From assembly GCA_963677245.1 (NCBI GenBank), contig OY781921.1, positions 3,906,001-3,970,000 of the forward strand: a stretch of DNA of 64,000 nt, given 5' to 3'. The notes under the pieces are model-generated. The model was not told the origin of the DNA, made no database searches, and saw only the letters and a list, made by a program, of their open reading frames with translations. Below are positions 51,730 to 60,923 of this stretch, in pieces (within the stretch, counting starts at the first letter, position 1; each line of letters begins with the position of its first letter). The stretch comes from Saccharicrinis sp963677245 (GTDB taxonomy: Bacteria; Bacteroidota; Bacteroidia; Bacteroidales; Marinilabiliaceae). Made by a program: the position numbers and the translations under genes.

Positions 51730-52725
51730 GTGAAAGAAATTACTTTTATAAACCGGAATAAAAAACGCTGGCAAAACTTCGAAGATAAAATGAAGCAAAG
51801 CAGTAGTTTAAATCCGGATGAATTGGCCGATCAGTTTATTCAGTTAACAGACGATTTGGCCTATGCAAAAACATTCTTTCCTAAATCCGGTATTCTCTCT
51901 TATTTAAACTCGCTAACGGTTAAAACTCACACCGAAATCTATAAAAACAAAAAGGAAAAATCGAACCGTTTTAAAACCTTCTGGAAAACGGAATTACCTC
52001 TTGAACTATATCACAGTCGAAAATACTTTATTTTATCCTTTGTAATATTTACCATTGCTGCCGTAATTGGAGTTGTTTCTGCTTTAAACGACGATAGCTT
52101 TTTGCGTTTGATTTTAGGAGACACTTATGTAAATACAACATTGGACAATATTGAAAAAGGTGATCCAATGGGAATTTATGGCAGTGCCGGCGAGTTCGAA
52201 ATGTTTTTTAGGATTACCTCTAATAATATTATGGTATCCTTTATGGCTTTTGTTTTGGGTATGCTTACTGCTATTGGAGTTGGTTTTGTTCTTTTTAAAA
52301 ATGGCATTATGCTGGGTGCTTTTCAGGCTTTTTTTTACCAAAAGCAATTGTTTTCGGTTTCTACCTTGGCAATTTATATTCATGGAGCACTCGAAATCCC
52401 TGGAATTGTAATAGCAGGAGGTGCCGGAATTATATTGGGAAATAGTTTTGTCTTTCCCCATACACTTCCCCGGGTAACCTCTTTTGTAAAAGGAGCCAAG
52501 CGAGGTTTAAAAATCATGGTTGGATTAATCCCGGTATTTATGATGGCCGGTTTTTTGGAAAGTTTTGTTACCCGTCATTATAACACTATTCCGTTATTTA
52601 TTAATTTAATTATCATATTAGGTTCATTATTCTTTATTATCTGGTACTTTTTTGGTTATCCTAACAAAGTTTACAGAAGAGTACAGCAAGAAAAAGAACA
52701 ACAGATGAGCCAGTCATATATTTAA
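51730..52725 (+). CDS. SpoIIM/DUF95-family membrane protein, first gene of the MoxR cluster
   Basis: A 331-residue membrane protein read from GTG 51730 (MKEITFINRNKKRWQNFE). A cytoplasmic N-terminal helical domain (1-95) is followed by five or six membrane helices. SFMAFVLGMLTAIGVGF and HGALEIPGIVIAGGAGIILG are the family's conserved blocks. Stage II sporulation protein M relatives occur in non-spore-formers next to RDD and MoxR genes. Function in this context is unknown. The next gene starts 6 bp later. Confidence 0.85.
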   Translation: MKEITFINRNKKRWQNFEDKMKQSSSLNPDELADQFIQLTDDLAYAKTFFPKSGILSYLNSLTVKTHTEIYKNKKEKSNRFKTFWKTELPLELYHSRKYFILSFVIFTIAAVIGVVSALNDDSFLRLILGDTYVNTTLDNIEKGDPMGIYGSAGEFEMFFRITSNNIMVSFMAFVLGMLTAIGVGFVLFKNGIMLGAFQAFFYQKQLFSVSTLAIYIHGALEIPGIVIAGGAGIILGNSFVFPHTLPRVTSFVKGAKRGLKIMVGLIPVFMMAGFLESFVTRHYNTIPLFINLIIILGSLFFIIWYFFGYPNKVYRRVQQEKEQQMSQSYI

Positions 52726-52731
52726 AGCTTT

Positions 52732-53610
52732 ATGTTTGAGGAAAAAGTAGAATTGCGTAGAAAAAGAGAGTTCAGCGATGTACTTAATGCATCTTTTGGA
52801 TTTGTAAAACAGGAGTTTAAAGTTTTAGGAAAAACGCTTTTGTTATATGCAGGTATTCCTGTTTTAGTCCAGGCCATTTTAAGTGCGTTTTATGTTGATA
52901 CAACCATCACTGATATTTTTACAAACATTGGAAATAACCAGGTGGCAGTCAATGAATATTCTGGAGGAGCGCAAGGAAAAGCCTTGTTGTTTAATTTAAT
53001 TAATATGGTGGTTACTGTCTTTTTAACAGGAATCGCATACTGCTACATTGTTTTGTATAAAGAAAAGGGATCAGGTAATATTGAACCCAAAGAAGTTTGG
53101 AATAAGTTTACTGAATACTTTTTGTCTTTTATTGGGTTTAGTATTTTAAAAGGTATTGTTATTATACTCGCTCTTATAGCTCTTATTATTCCTGGTATTT
53201 ATGTTTTGGTACCGCTTTCAATGATTTTAATTATAAAAGTAGAGGAAAATAAAGGTTTTAGCGATTCATTTTCAAGATGCTTTTATTTGGTAAAAAACCA
53301 TTGGTGGGAAACCTTTGGATTAATGATTATTGCCGGAATTATTGTGATGATTACTTCAATGGTTTTCACCGTTCCAGCAGCCGCATTAGGTATAGCAGAA
53401 ACTACTATCTTGCAAAATGGACAAGGCATGAATACCGTTCCGATTGTGATAACAGCATTGTTTTCAACTATAGGAACAGCTGTCATTACTCCATTGCCAG
53501 CCATTATTTATGCTTTCCAATATTATAGTTTGGTAGAGCATAAAGATAATTTATCGTTATACGACAAAATAAACAAGATTAACGAAGAGCCAGAAAAAGA
53601 GAATGAGTAA
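52732..53610 (+). CDS. Polytopic membrane protein of the MoxR cluster
   Basis: A 292-residue protein with about six membrane helices and a charged C-terminus (KINKINEEPEKENE). The stretch IPGIYVLVPLSMILIIKVEENKG (shown only in part: LIIPGIYVLVPLSMILIIK) and FSDSFSRCFYLVKNHWWETFG resemble membrane domains of glycerophosphodiesterase-like or DUF975-like proteins, but I cannot assign a family firmly. It overlaps the next gene by 8 bp, so translation is coupled. Confidence 0.65.
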   Translation: MFEEKVELRRKREFSDVLNASFGFVKQEFKVLGKTLLLYAGIPVLVQAILSAFYVDTTITDIFTNIGNNQVAVNEYSGGAQGKALLFNLINMVVTVFLTGIAYCYIVLYKEKGSGNIEPKEVWNKFTEYFLSFIGFSILKGIVIILALIALIIPGIYVLVPLSMILIIKVEENKGFSDSFSRCFYLVKNHWWETFGLMIIAGIIVMITSMVFTVPAAALGIAETTILQNGQGMNTVPIVITALFSTIGTAVITPLPAIIYAFQYYSLVEHKDNLSLYDKINKINEEPEKENE

Positions 53611-54340
53611 AAAACTTTTTTATACGCTTTTATTATATCAGTTGCTTTTGCTTTGCGGTAAGAGCAGTGTTTTGGCGCAGGATTCAACTAAAGTAGATGC
53701 CTGGGATCGCTCTGCTGTTGACTATCGCCCTGCTTCTGTTGAAAGAATGGAGGCGTATAAAAATATGGCTAAATACAGGTATGATCGTTTTGAACAACCT
53801 GAATCGTTGTGGGATAAAATTAAACGCTGGATTTTATCTAAAATTATGAATTCAGGTATCAGCAGCAATGTAATTATGTATATCCTCATAGGAATTGCTG
53901 TTCTGATTCTGCTCTTTATCATTCTTAAACTAATTGGCGTTAATATTACCGGCTTGTTCATTTTCACGCGAGATACACAGGTTACCAATTTAAATTTTAA
54001 GGCTGGCCACGAGGATATTTATCAAGAAGACCTGGAATCTATTTTAAAAGTTGCTATTAAAAATAAAGCTTATCGCGAGGCTGTAAGGATTATGTATTTA
54101 CTGTGTTTGCGTCAGTTGGATAGTAATGCGTGTATCGATTGGAAACCCTGGAAAACAAATAAAGATTATTACTACGAAATAAAAGATCAAAAGCATAAGG
54201 AACTGTTTAAAGAATTAGTCTTAAGCTACGAATATGTGTGGTATGGCCAGTTTAAGGTAAAAGATGAGCACTTTGAAATTGTACAAAATGAATTTAGCTC
54301 CTTTAATGATGTAATTGGGCAATCCAAAAAGTCGGCATAA
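53603..54340 (+). CDS. DUF4129-domain protein of the MoxR cluster
   Basis: A 245-residue protein with a signal peptide (MSKKLFYTLLLYQLLLLCG), a membrane-proximal stretch, one helix at about 90-112 (IMYILIGIAVLILLFIILKL) and a cytoplasmic DUF4129 domain: AIKNKAYREAVRIMYLLCL and LSYEYVWYGQFKVKDEHF. DUF4129 is a regular partner of MoxR, DUF58 and DUF4350. Two bases separate it from the next gene. Confidence 0.85.
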   Translation: MSKKLFYTLLLYQLLLLCGKSSVLAQDSTKVDAWDRSAVDYRPASVERMEAYKNMAKYRYDRFEQPESLWDKIKRWILSKIMNSGISSNVIMYILIGIAVLILLFIILKLIGVNITGLFIFTRDTQVTNLNFKAGHEDIYQEDLESILKVAIKNKAYREAVRIMYLLCLRQLDSNACIDWKPWKTNKDYYYEIKDQKHKELFKELVLSYEYVWYGQFKVKDEHFEIVQNEFSSFNDVIGQSKKSA

Positions 54341-54342
54341 TA

Positions 54343-55548
54343 ATGGCAAAAAGCATCGAAAATAAATATCTGATATTTGGACTGACTGCAGCCTTTGTAT
54401 TGTATATGGCTGTTCTGATTCTAAGTCCCGAGCCTATAGATTGGGGATTGAGTTTTTCAAAGGACGATGATATTCCTTTTGGCAATAAAATCCTGTACGA
54501 TGAGTTGCCACAGCTTTTTCCTGAAGATCAGATTAAAACTGCGCATTCTCCTATTTTAAATTTTCTGGATCATGTTCAGCCGGAAAATACGGGAATAATC
54601 TATATCAATACCGAAATGAAACCGGATGATTTGGACTTAGGAAAAATACTGGACTTAGTTAATGCCGGAAATCAGGTGTTTATTGCGGCCATCAACTTCT
54701 CTCCAAATCTAAAAGATACATTGGGGTTCGAAATTGATGAAAGCATTGGCTTTAATTTTAGTCAGGACAAAAAGGCAATATTAAAATTGGTGAATCCTAA
54801 ACTAAAAACGCCTTGGGGATACACCTATAAAAAAGCCTATCATAAAGTCAGCTTTTTATCTTACGATACACTCAAAACAACGGTGCTTGGTATTGATGAA
54901 ATGGCGAAAACTAATTTTGTCAGAATTAAATATGGCGATGGTTATTTCTATATTAATCTGAATCCATTGGCCTTTACCAACTATAATTTATTGATTGATG
55001 AGAATTATGAATATGCTTTCAAATGCTTGTCGTACCTTCCTCGCCAATCAGTAATATGGGACGAATATTACAAGCAAAAACCTATGGCTTCGGGATCTGA
55101 ATTCCGATATATTTTATCGCAAAAAGCCTTAAGAAATGCCTGGTATATTTTGTTCTTTGGTGCACTTATCTATATGATTTTTGGCGCTAAACGAAGACAG
55201 CGAAAGATTCCGGTTGTTGTACCTCCTGAAAATACTACGCTCACCTTTATAGAAACCATTGGAAGGTTGTATTTCAGAAAGAGAAACCATCTGGACATTG
55301 CGCAAAAGAAATACACTTATTTTCTGGAATTTCTAAGAACGAAATATTATATCAACACGGCTGTTATTAATGATGATATGTATCACGAAATTGAGGAAAA
55401 ATGTGAAATCCCTTACAGAACCATTAAGCAGTTGTTTGATATTGCTGAGAAATTAAAGAAAGTAACCCAAATTTCCGAAGAGGACTTGGAACAGTTCAAT
55501 AAAAAGATTGAGTTCTTTTATTCAAAATGTAAATCATCAAAAAAATAA
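54343..55548 (+). CDS. DUF4350-domain membrane protein
   Basis: A 401-residue protein with an N-terminal helix (YLIFGLTAAFVLYMAVLIL), an extracytoplasmic domain beginning DWGLSFSKDDDIPFGNKIL, and a second helix at about 265-283 (AWYILFFGALIYMIFG). A cytoplasmic helical tail rich in Lys follows. LYDELPQLFP and GIIYINTEMKPDDLD match the DUF4350 pattern, related to glutamine-amidotransferase-like folds without catalytic residues. It is tightly packed between DUF4129 and MoxR genes. Confidence 0.82.
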   Translation: MAKSIENKYLIFGLTAAFVLYMAVLILSPEPIDWGLSFSKDDDIPFGNKILYDELPQLFPEDQIKTAHSPILNFLDHVQPENTGIIYINTEMKPDDLDLGKILDLVNAGNQVFIAAINFSPNLKDTLGFEIDESIGFNFSQDKKAILKLVNPKLKTPWGYTYKKAYHKVSFLSYDTLKTTVLGIDEMAKTNFVRIKYGDGYFYINLNPLAFTNYNLLIDENYEYAFKCLSYLPRQSVIWDEYYKQKPMASGSEFRYILSQKALRNAWYILFFGALIYMIFGAKRRQRKIPVVVPPENTTLTFIETIGRLYFRKRNHLDIAQKKYTYFLEFLRTKYYINTAVINDDMYHEIEEKCEIPYRTIKQLFDIAEKLKKVTQISEEDLEQFNKKIEFFYSKCKSSKK

Positions 55549-55558
55549 GAAACAAGAT

Positions 55559-56539
55559 ATGGAGAATCAGGTACCGTTTGAAAATCGTATCAACCTGGAA
55601 GAACTAAACCGGGCGGCTTACCAAATAAAAAACGAAATAGCAAAGGTTATTGTTGGTCAGGAAAAAATTGTTGATTTAATGCTGACCGCTTTATTAGCTA
55701 ACGGTCATATTTTGCTCGAAGGTGTTCCGGGTGTGGCTAAAACTATGCTTTCAAAGCTGATTTCAAAAAGTATTTCCACTCAATTTAGTCGTATTCAGTT
55801 TACGCCTGATCTAATGCCGTCGGATGTATTGGGAACGACCATTTTTAATGTGGGTAAATCTGCATTTGAGTTTAAGTCGGGTCCAATATTTTCAAACCTT
55901 GTTTTAATTGATGAAATAAACAGAGCCCCGGCTAAAACACAAGCCGCCTTGTTTGAGGTAATGGAAGAACGTCAGGTTACGATTGATGGAGAATGCTATC
56001 CAATGAACGCTCCATTTATTGTGTTTGCCACCCAAAATCCGGTGGAGCATGAAGGAACTTATCGTTTACCGGAAGCACAGCTGGATCGTTTTTTATTTAA
56101 GATTGAATTGGATTATCCTTCACTGGAAGAAGAAGTTCAGATCTTATCCAACGCACAGGAACGTGAAGACAAAAATGAATTATCGGAAGTAAATCCTGTA
56201 ATTTCAGCAGAACAAATTGTGGTTTTGCAACAAACGGTTAAAAAGGTGTTGGTTGAGCAGGACTTGATTAGATACATTGCTCAAATAGTAGAGAAAACAC
56301 GAAAATCCAATGCCCTGTTTTTAGGAGGTAGTCCAAGGGCTTCGTTGGCGGTATTAAATGCAGCCAAAGCTTATGCAGCTATTGAAGGGCGAGATTTTGT
56401 AACTCCGGAAGATATTAAATTCGTGGTTATCCCAGTGTTAACACATCGCGTAATTTTAACGCCGGAAAAAGAAATGGAGGGTGTAAAAACCAATACGGTT
56501 ATTCAACAAATTGTTGACTCTGTTGAAATTCCTCGCTAG
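55559..56539 (+). CDS. MoxR-family AAA+ ATPase
   Basis: I start at ATG 55559 (MENQVPFENRINLEELNRAA, 326 residues), 10 bp after the DUF4350 stop; the frame extends 17 codons into that gene. Walker A is LLEGVPGVAKTMLSK, Walker B is LVLIDEINRAPAKTQ, and sensor and arginine-finger blocks follow (FATQNPVEHEGTYRLPEAQLDR). MoxR ATPases act as chaperones that insert cofactors or remodel partners, usually a DUF58/VWA protein encoded next door. That partner is the next gene here. Confidence 0.94.
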   Translation: MENQVPFENRINLEELNRAAYQIKNEIAKVIVGQEKIVDLMLTALLANGHILLEGVPGVAKTMLSKLISKSISTQFSRIQFTPDLMPSDVLGTTIFNVGKSAFEFKSGPIFSNLVLIDEINRAPAKTQAALFEVMEERQVTIDGECYPMNAPFIVFATQNPVEHEGTYRLPEAQLDRFLFKIELDYPSLEEEVQILSNAQEREDKNELSEVNPVISAEQIVVLQQTVKKVLVEQDLIRYIAQIVEKTRKSNALFLGGSPRASLAVLNAAKAYAAIEGRDFVTPEDIKFVVIPVLTHRVILTPEKEMEGVKTNTVIQQIVDSVEIPR

Positions 56540-56574
56540 ATAAATCTTGTTAGTTTTAATCGATTATTGCTGTA

Positions 56575-57915
56575 ATGCGTAAATTCTGGAAATCGCTTTT
56601 TTTAACTCATCGTTTTTTTGCTGCTTTGGCCATTGTCGTTGTATTGATGGTTCTTGGGCAATTTTACGATATGTTTTTTGTGGCCGGACAGTTGCTTTTT
56701 TCTTTAGTCATTTTGCTATTCGTGGTGGATAGTATTTTATTGTATACCGGAAAAAGCAGTAACAGATTATTGGCCGGAAGAATATTGCCTGAACGTTTTT
56801 CAAATGGTGATCAGAATGAAGTGCGACTGACATTTAAAAGCAAGTTTCCTTTTAAAGCTTTTCTTACTTTGATTGATGAAGTTCCGGTACAATTTCAGAA
56901 AAGAGATTTTAACGAGAAATTTATTTTAAATTCTGGAGAAGAAAGGGAATTTACTTACCAGTTGCGCCCTGTAAAACGGGGAGAATATCAATTTGGCGCG
57001 TTAAATATTTTTGCACGCTCGCCAATTGCTTTTATTTCCCGCAGATATATTTATAATCAAGATGCAATGGTAAAGGTGTACCCCAGCTTTATTGAAATGC
57101 GCAAGTTTGAATTAATGGCGATTTCAAACCGACTAACAGAGATTGGGGTAAAGAAAATAAGAAAGGTGGGTCACCAGATGGAGTTTGACCAGATTCGGGA
57201 TTATATTAACGGCGATGATTACAGAACCATAAACTGGAAGGCGACTGCCCGAAAGGGACACCTGATGGTTAATCAATACCAGGACGAAAAATCACAGCAG
57301 GTTTTTAGTTTAATTGATATGGGGCGAAGTATGAAAATGCCTTTCAATGGTATGACTTTGTTGGATTATGCTATTAATACTTCGTTGGTAATTTCTAATA
57401 TTGCCATGCTCAAACACGATAAAGCCGGACTGTTTACTTACAGCAATAAAATTCATAACATGGTTCCGGCTGCCAGAAACGGAAGGCATTTGCAATCGAT
57501 TATGGAAGTGTTGTACAATCAGGAAACCGGTTTTTTGGAGCAGAATCTTGAATTACTTTATGCTACGATTAAGCAAAAAGTACATCATAGAAGTTTGCTG
57601 ATGTTGTATACCAATTTCGAGAGTCTGAGTTCTGCCCGCAGACAAATTCCTTTTTTACAGAGTTTGGCAAAAAACCATTTGTTGGTTGTAGTGTTTTTTG
57701 AAAATACGGAAGTATCAAAACTGACTGAAAAGAATACGGAGAGCATAGAAGATATCTACATTAAAACCATAGCCGAAAAGTTTACTTTTGATAAAAAACT
57801 GATCGTTCACGAATTGCAACATCACGGTATTCATGCTATTTTAAGTGCTCCTGGTGAACTTACCGTAAACACGGTTAATAAGTACCTTGAAATTAAATCC
57901 AGAGGTTTGTTATAA
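56575..57915 (+). CDS. DUF58-domain protein (MoxR partner)
   Basis: A 446-residue protein with two N-terminal helices (FFAALAIVVVLMVLGQFY; LLFSLVILLFVVDSILL), a beta-sandwich, and the DUF58 core GDDYRTINWKATARKGHLMV. A VWA-like domain follows: FSLIDMGRSMKM holds a metal site of the D-x-G-x-S kind and is otherwise as in the family. It ends the compact six-gene run that starts at 51730. In Bacteroides relatives (Bat operon) such proteins matter for aerotolerance, but VWA-TPR Bat genes are not present here. Confidence 0.88.
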   Translation: MRKFWKSLFLTHRFFAALAIVVVLMVLGQFYDMFFVAGQLLFSLVILLFVVDSILLYTGKSSNRLLAGRILPERFSNGDQNEVRLTFKSKFPFKAFLTLIDEVPVQFQKRDFNEKFILNSGEEREFTYQLRPVKRGEYQFGALNIFARSPIAFISRRYIYNQDAMVKVYPSFIEMRKFELMAISNRLTEIGVKKIRKVGHQMEFDQIRDYINGDDYRTINWKATARKGHLMVNQYQDEKSQQVFSLIDMGRSMKMPFNGMTLLDYAINTSLVISNIAMLKHDKAGLFTYSNKIHNMVPAARNGRHLQSIMEVLYNQETGFLEQNLELLYATIKQKVHHRSLLMLYTNFESLSSARRQIPFLQSLAKNHLLVVVFFENTEVSKLTEKNTESIEDIYIKTIAEKFTFDKKLIVHELQHHGIHAILSAPGELTVNTVNKYLEIKSRGLL

Positions 57916-57946
57916 AACCGCTTTCCGATTTTATTGTTTATCATAT

Positions 57947-58519
57947 ATGAACTCTACTACGCTACATATCAAAAACATGGTTTGTAACCGCTGCATTAAA
58001 GTGGTTAAGGATGAATTTGCGCTTTTAAATCTGGAAATTGAAGAAATTGAATTAGGCAGCGTTAAAGTATCCGGTGATTTGGAGATAGGTAGAATAGATG
58101 AAATACGAAAGGTGCTTCATGAAAATGGCTTTGAGCTTATTGATGACAAAAAGAGCCAGGTGATTGATCGAATTAAAACTCTTATAATCGAAAAAATTCA
58201 TCACTCGAATCAGATTGATGAAAAAATAAATAGCTCCGATTATCTCTCTAAAGAATTAGGATATGATTATTCTTATCTCAGCAATTTGTTTTCATCGGTA
58301 GAAGGCATTACCATTGAAAAGTACATTATTCATCAGAAAATAGAAAAAGTAAAAGAACTGTTGGTTTATGATGAATTGTCTCTAAATGAAATTGCTTTTC
58401 AGATGGGATATAGCAGTGCGCAGCACTTATCAAATCAATTTAAAAAAATAACCGGCTTAACGCCTTCCCACTTTAAAAAGTTAAAAGAGAACAAACGGAA
58501 ACCTCTGGATGAAGTGTAA
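57947..58519 (+). CDS. HMA-AraC fusion transcriptional regulator
   Basis: A 190-residue protein starting at ATG 57947 (MNSTTLHIKNMVCNRCIKVV). Residues 1-70 are a heavy-metal-associated fold with CxxC (Cys13, Cys16). Residues 85-185 form an AraC-type double helix-turn-helix (DYLSKELGYDYSYLSNLFS; LNEIAFQMGYSSAQHLSNQF; ITGLTPSHFKKLK). The frame also runs 20 codons upstream into the DUF58 gene. A metal-responsive regulator is implied: the N-terminal domain probably senses Cu or Zn, and the gene lies directly upstream of an efflux permease that has its own HMA domain. Confidence 0.88.
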   Translation: MNSTTLHIKNMVCNRCIKVVKDEFALLNLEIEEIELGSVKVSGDLEIGRIDEIRKVLHENGFELIDDKKSQVIDRIKTLIIEKIHHSNQIDEKINSSDYLSKELGYDYSYLSNLFSSVEGITIEKYIIHQKIEKVKELLVYDELSLNEIAFQMGYSSAQHLSNQFKKITGLTPSHFKKLKENKRKPLDEV

Positions 58520-58819
58520 TCCAAAAATGATATAATTCTTTTCCATAAAAATGTAAACTTTATAAGCCCTATCGCCTTTACTTTGTATTGTACAATGTAT
58601 TGACGGGAAAATTACTTTTAAGTGGCATCAACCACCTCCCCACTCATACTTCGTGGTACTCCTCTTTCAAAAGGAGGAGATGAGGATGCTGTTTGTTCCC
58701 CTCCTGAATTTTAGGAGGGGTGCCGAAGGCGGGGTGGTTTATAAAAAATATAGATTTTCATTAGTACATGGGATTAGTAATCGAAATAAAAGTGTTTTCC
58801 TAATAAAAAAAACAAAGCA
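58520..58819. other. Intergenic region with palindromic repeat, upstream of the efflux permease
   Basis: A 300-bp gap between the HMA-AraC regulator and the permease. Its middle third is the repeat at 58630-58739. The remaining AT-rich flanks probably contain the permease promoter and the regulator's binding site, but no clear promoter match was found. Confidence 0.6.
58630..58739. repeat. 110-bp GC-rich palindromic repeat element
   Basis: The outer ends AACCACCTCCCC and GCGGGGTGGTT are imperfect inverted repeats. Inside are two further stems: CTCCT...AGGAG near 58660-58679 and CCCCTCCT...AGGAGGGG near 58698-58720. The GGTGCCGAAGGCGGGGTGG motif is one I have met repeatedly in Bacteroidota intergenic regions. 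It encodes nothing; only one copy is in the window. Confidence 0.75.
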
Positions 58820-60076
58820 ATGGAAGTAAAAGATTTTATATTGATTTTTTTAGGGGACTTTGTCAGTATTTTAAGTGAAATGGCTCCTTACCTTTTATTA
58901 GGATTCTTTTTTGCCGGATTATTACATGCCTTTATTCCTCAACAAAAAATAGAAAAGTACTTTAACGGAGGTTCCCTACGTTCTTCGTTTTTAGCTTCAC
59001 TGTTTGGAATTCCATTACCTTTATGCTCATGTGGTGTTATACCAACAGGTACCGCTTTTTACAAAAACGGTGCATCTAAAGGAGGAACAGTTTCATTTTT
59101 AATTTCTACACCACAAACCGGGGTGGATTCTATTCTCGCTACTTTCTCTTTAATGGGATTACCTTTTGCCATTGTCAGACCGCTGGCTGCTTTAGTTACA
59201 GGGATCTCAGGAGGATTAATTACAAGTAAAATCACCAAAAATGAACCCATTGAAAAAGTGCATCATCAGGATAAACCTGAGAAAAAGAACCTAAAACAGA
59301 AAGTTGTTGATGTTTTTAATTATGGCTTCGTGGTTTTTATTCAGGATATATCAAAATGGTTAGTTATAGGCTTGGTGTTGGCGGCCATTATTTCAGCCTT
59401 AATTCCCAACGACTTTTTTGAATTGTTGAATCTGCCACCGATATTACAGATGTTGTTGATACTGGTTGTTTCCATTCCTTTATACATTTGTGCAACTGGA
59501 TCTATTCCCTTGGCTGCCATTCTTATTTTGAAAGGTATTAGTCCCGGAGCTGCATTTGTATTGTTAATGGCAGGACCGGCAACTAATGCGGCTACCATAA
59601 CCATGATAGGGAAAGTGCTCGGTAAAAAAAGTTTAATGGCCTATTTGGGAACCATTATAGCAGGAGCCTTAATAACCGGCGTACTGATTGATTATGTTTT
59701 ACCCATAGAGTGGTTTACTCAGACCATTACTCAGCATATTAGTCACCAACATCATATGTCATTAAACTGGTGGCAGATTGCTTCAGGTGTTGCTCTGCTA
59801 TTACTAATAGTAAACGGCTACATCCAAAATCATTTACAAACAAAACAGTCAGATAACAAACAAATAATAACAGATATGGAAGTAAAAGTATTAAAAGTAG
59901 ATGGCATGACCTGTAACCATTGCAAGGCTAATGTAGAAACAAACCTAGAGAAACTGGCATTTGTGGAAAGTGCTAAAGTAGATTTAGGTGAAAAAACCGT
60001 AACGCTTTCCGGTAACGAAATTAATGAAGAGGAAGCCAAGGCTTTGATTAATTCATTGGGATATAAGAGCCTGTAA
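58820..60076 (+). CDS. SO_0444-family Cu/Zn efflux permease with C-terminal HMA domain
   Basis: A 418-residue membrane protein. Residues 1-330 form a DUF318/ArsP-like permease with about eight helices. FGIPLPLCSCGVIPTGTAFY is the diagnostic Cys-x-Cys block and SFLISTPQTGVDSI and LLMAGPATNAATITMIG are also typical. Residues 350-418 form an HMA domain with DGMTCNHCKANVETNLEKL. The order of domains matches the SO_0444 family of metal efflux proteins. It is controlled, by inference, by the HMA-AraC regulator upstream, and is followed after 13 bp by a small Cys-tailed protein. Confidence 0.88.
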   Translation: MEVKDFILIFLGDFVSILSEMAPYLLLGFFFAGLLHAFIPQQKIEKYFNGGSLRSSFLASLFGIPLPLCSCGVIPTGTAFYKNGASKGGTVSFLISTPQTGVDSILATFSLMGLPFAIVRPLAALVTGISGGLITSKITKNEPIEKVHHQDKPEKKNLKQKVVDVFNYGFVVFIQDISKWLVIGLVLAAIISALIPNDFFELLNLPPILQMLLILVVSIPLYICATGSIPLAAILILKGISPGAAFVLLMAGPATNAATITMIGKVLGKKSLMAYLGTIIAGALITGVLIDYVLPIEWFTQTITQHISHQHHMSLNWWQIASGVALLLLIVNGYIQNHLQTKQSDNKQIITDMEVKVLKVDGMTCNHCKANVETNLEKLAFVESAKVDLGEKTVTLSGNEINEEEAKALINSLGYKSL

Positions 60077-60089
60077 TTTCTGGTTATCG

Positions 60090-60347
60090 ATGAAAACCTT
60101 TGAATTTAAAAAGCTCGAAATTCAGCATAAAGAAAGCTGGGTAAAGCGAAAACTGTTAAATCCGCATGTTAAAAGAACATTGGTGCTCGCCGCTATTGGA
60201 GCAATAGCGGCTTATGCTATTTTCTATTTTTCGCAGGGAGCAGGAACAAAAGCATTCTGGAATGAAGATGCTTTTAATCATGTATTAATGGGACTTGGAT
60301 TGGGAGTTTTTATTACCAATAGTCCTTGTGCTCGAGGAAGATGTTAA
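60090..60347 (+). CDS. Small membrane protein with Cys tail, linked to the efflux permease
   Basis: An 85-residue protein with a basic N-terminal stretch (residues 1-28), one clear membrane helix (about 30-49; TLVLAAIGAIAAYAIFYF), a second hydrophobic stretch (64-76) and a terminus SPCARGRC with two Cys. I recognise no named family. Close spacing after the permease gene suggests joint expression, and the Cys pair could bind metal or thiol. Its last four bases overlap the stop of the convergent mntP. Confidence 0.7.
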   Translation: MKTFEFKKLEIQHKESWVKRKLLNPHVKRTLVLAAIGAIAAYAIFYFSQGAGTKAFWNEDAFNHVLMGLGLGVFITNSPCARGRC

Positions 60348-60910
60348 AAGCAAGTATGTTCCAGCAATATTTTAAAACCTAACCCTATTAGTACCAGACC
60401 TCCGAATATTTCGATTCCTTTATTGATTTTATTCCCTATTTTTTCGCCAATATATACGCCAACGCTGGAAAATACAAAAGTGGTTATGGCAATAATAAGC
60501 ATAGCCAGTTGAATGTTTACTTCTATTATACCAAAACTAATTCCCAGTATTAAGGCATCAATACTGGTGGCAATGGCCATTCCGATAAGAACAATTGATT
60601 TTGTAGGATCTGTTTTAGAACTCTCGCCATCTTCTCCGGCTTTAATACCATCATACATAAGCTTAGCTCCAATGCCTAAAAGAATGACAAAGGCCACCCA
60701 ATGATCATAGTCGGCAATTAACTTTTTAAAACTACTTCCGATTAGCCAGCCAATAAGAGGCATGAATCCTTGAAAAACAGCCATAAACATGGCCACTTTT
60801 AAAATATGCTTTAAGCGCAGATATCTGCAACATGCACCTGTAGTAATACTGGCTGCCAGACTATCTATAGACAAGCCAATGGCCATAATAATAAGAGAGA
60901 AAAGACTCAT
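60344..60910 (-). CDS. mntP: Manganese efflux pump MntP
   Basis: A 188-residue, six-helix membrane protein. The first repeat has AIGLSIDSLAASITTG and the second ATSIDALILGISFG, each with the Asp conserved in MntP. The GWLIGSSF and GLGFKILLEH elements fit too. MntP exports Mn2+. It is convergent with and overlaps the small Cys-tailed gene, and its own 5' region carries an 11-bp inverted repeat that may be an operator. Confidence 0.9.
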   Translation of the reverse strand: MSLFSLIIMAIGLSIDSLAASITTGACCRYLRLKHILKVAMFMAVFQGFMPLIGWLIGSSFKKLIADYDHWVAFVILLGIGAKLMYDGIKAGEDGESSKTDPTKSIVLIGMAIATSIDALILGISFGIIEVNIQLAMLIIAITTFVFSSVGVYIGEKIGNKINKGIEIFGGLVLIGLGFKILLEHTCF

Positions 60911-60923
60911 GAAAATCCCTAAT

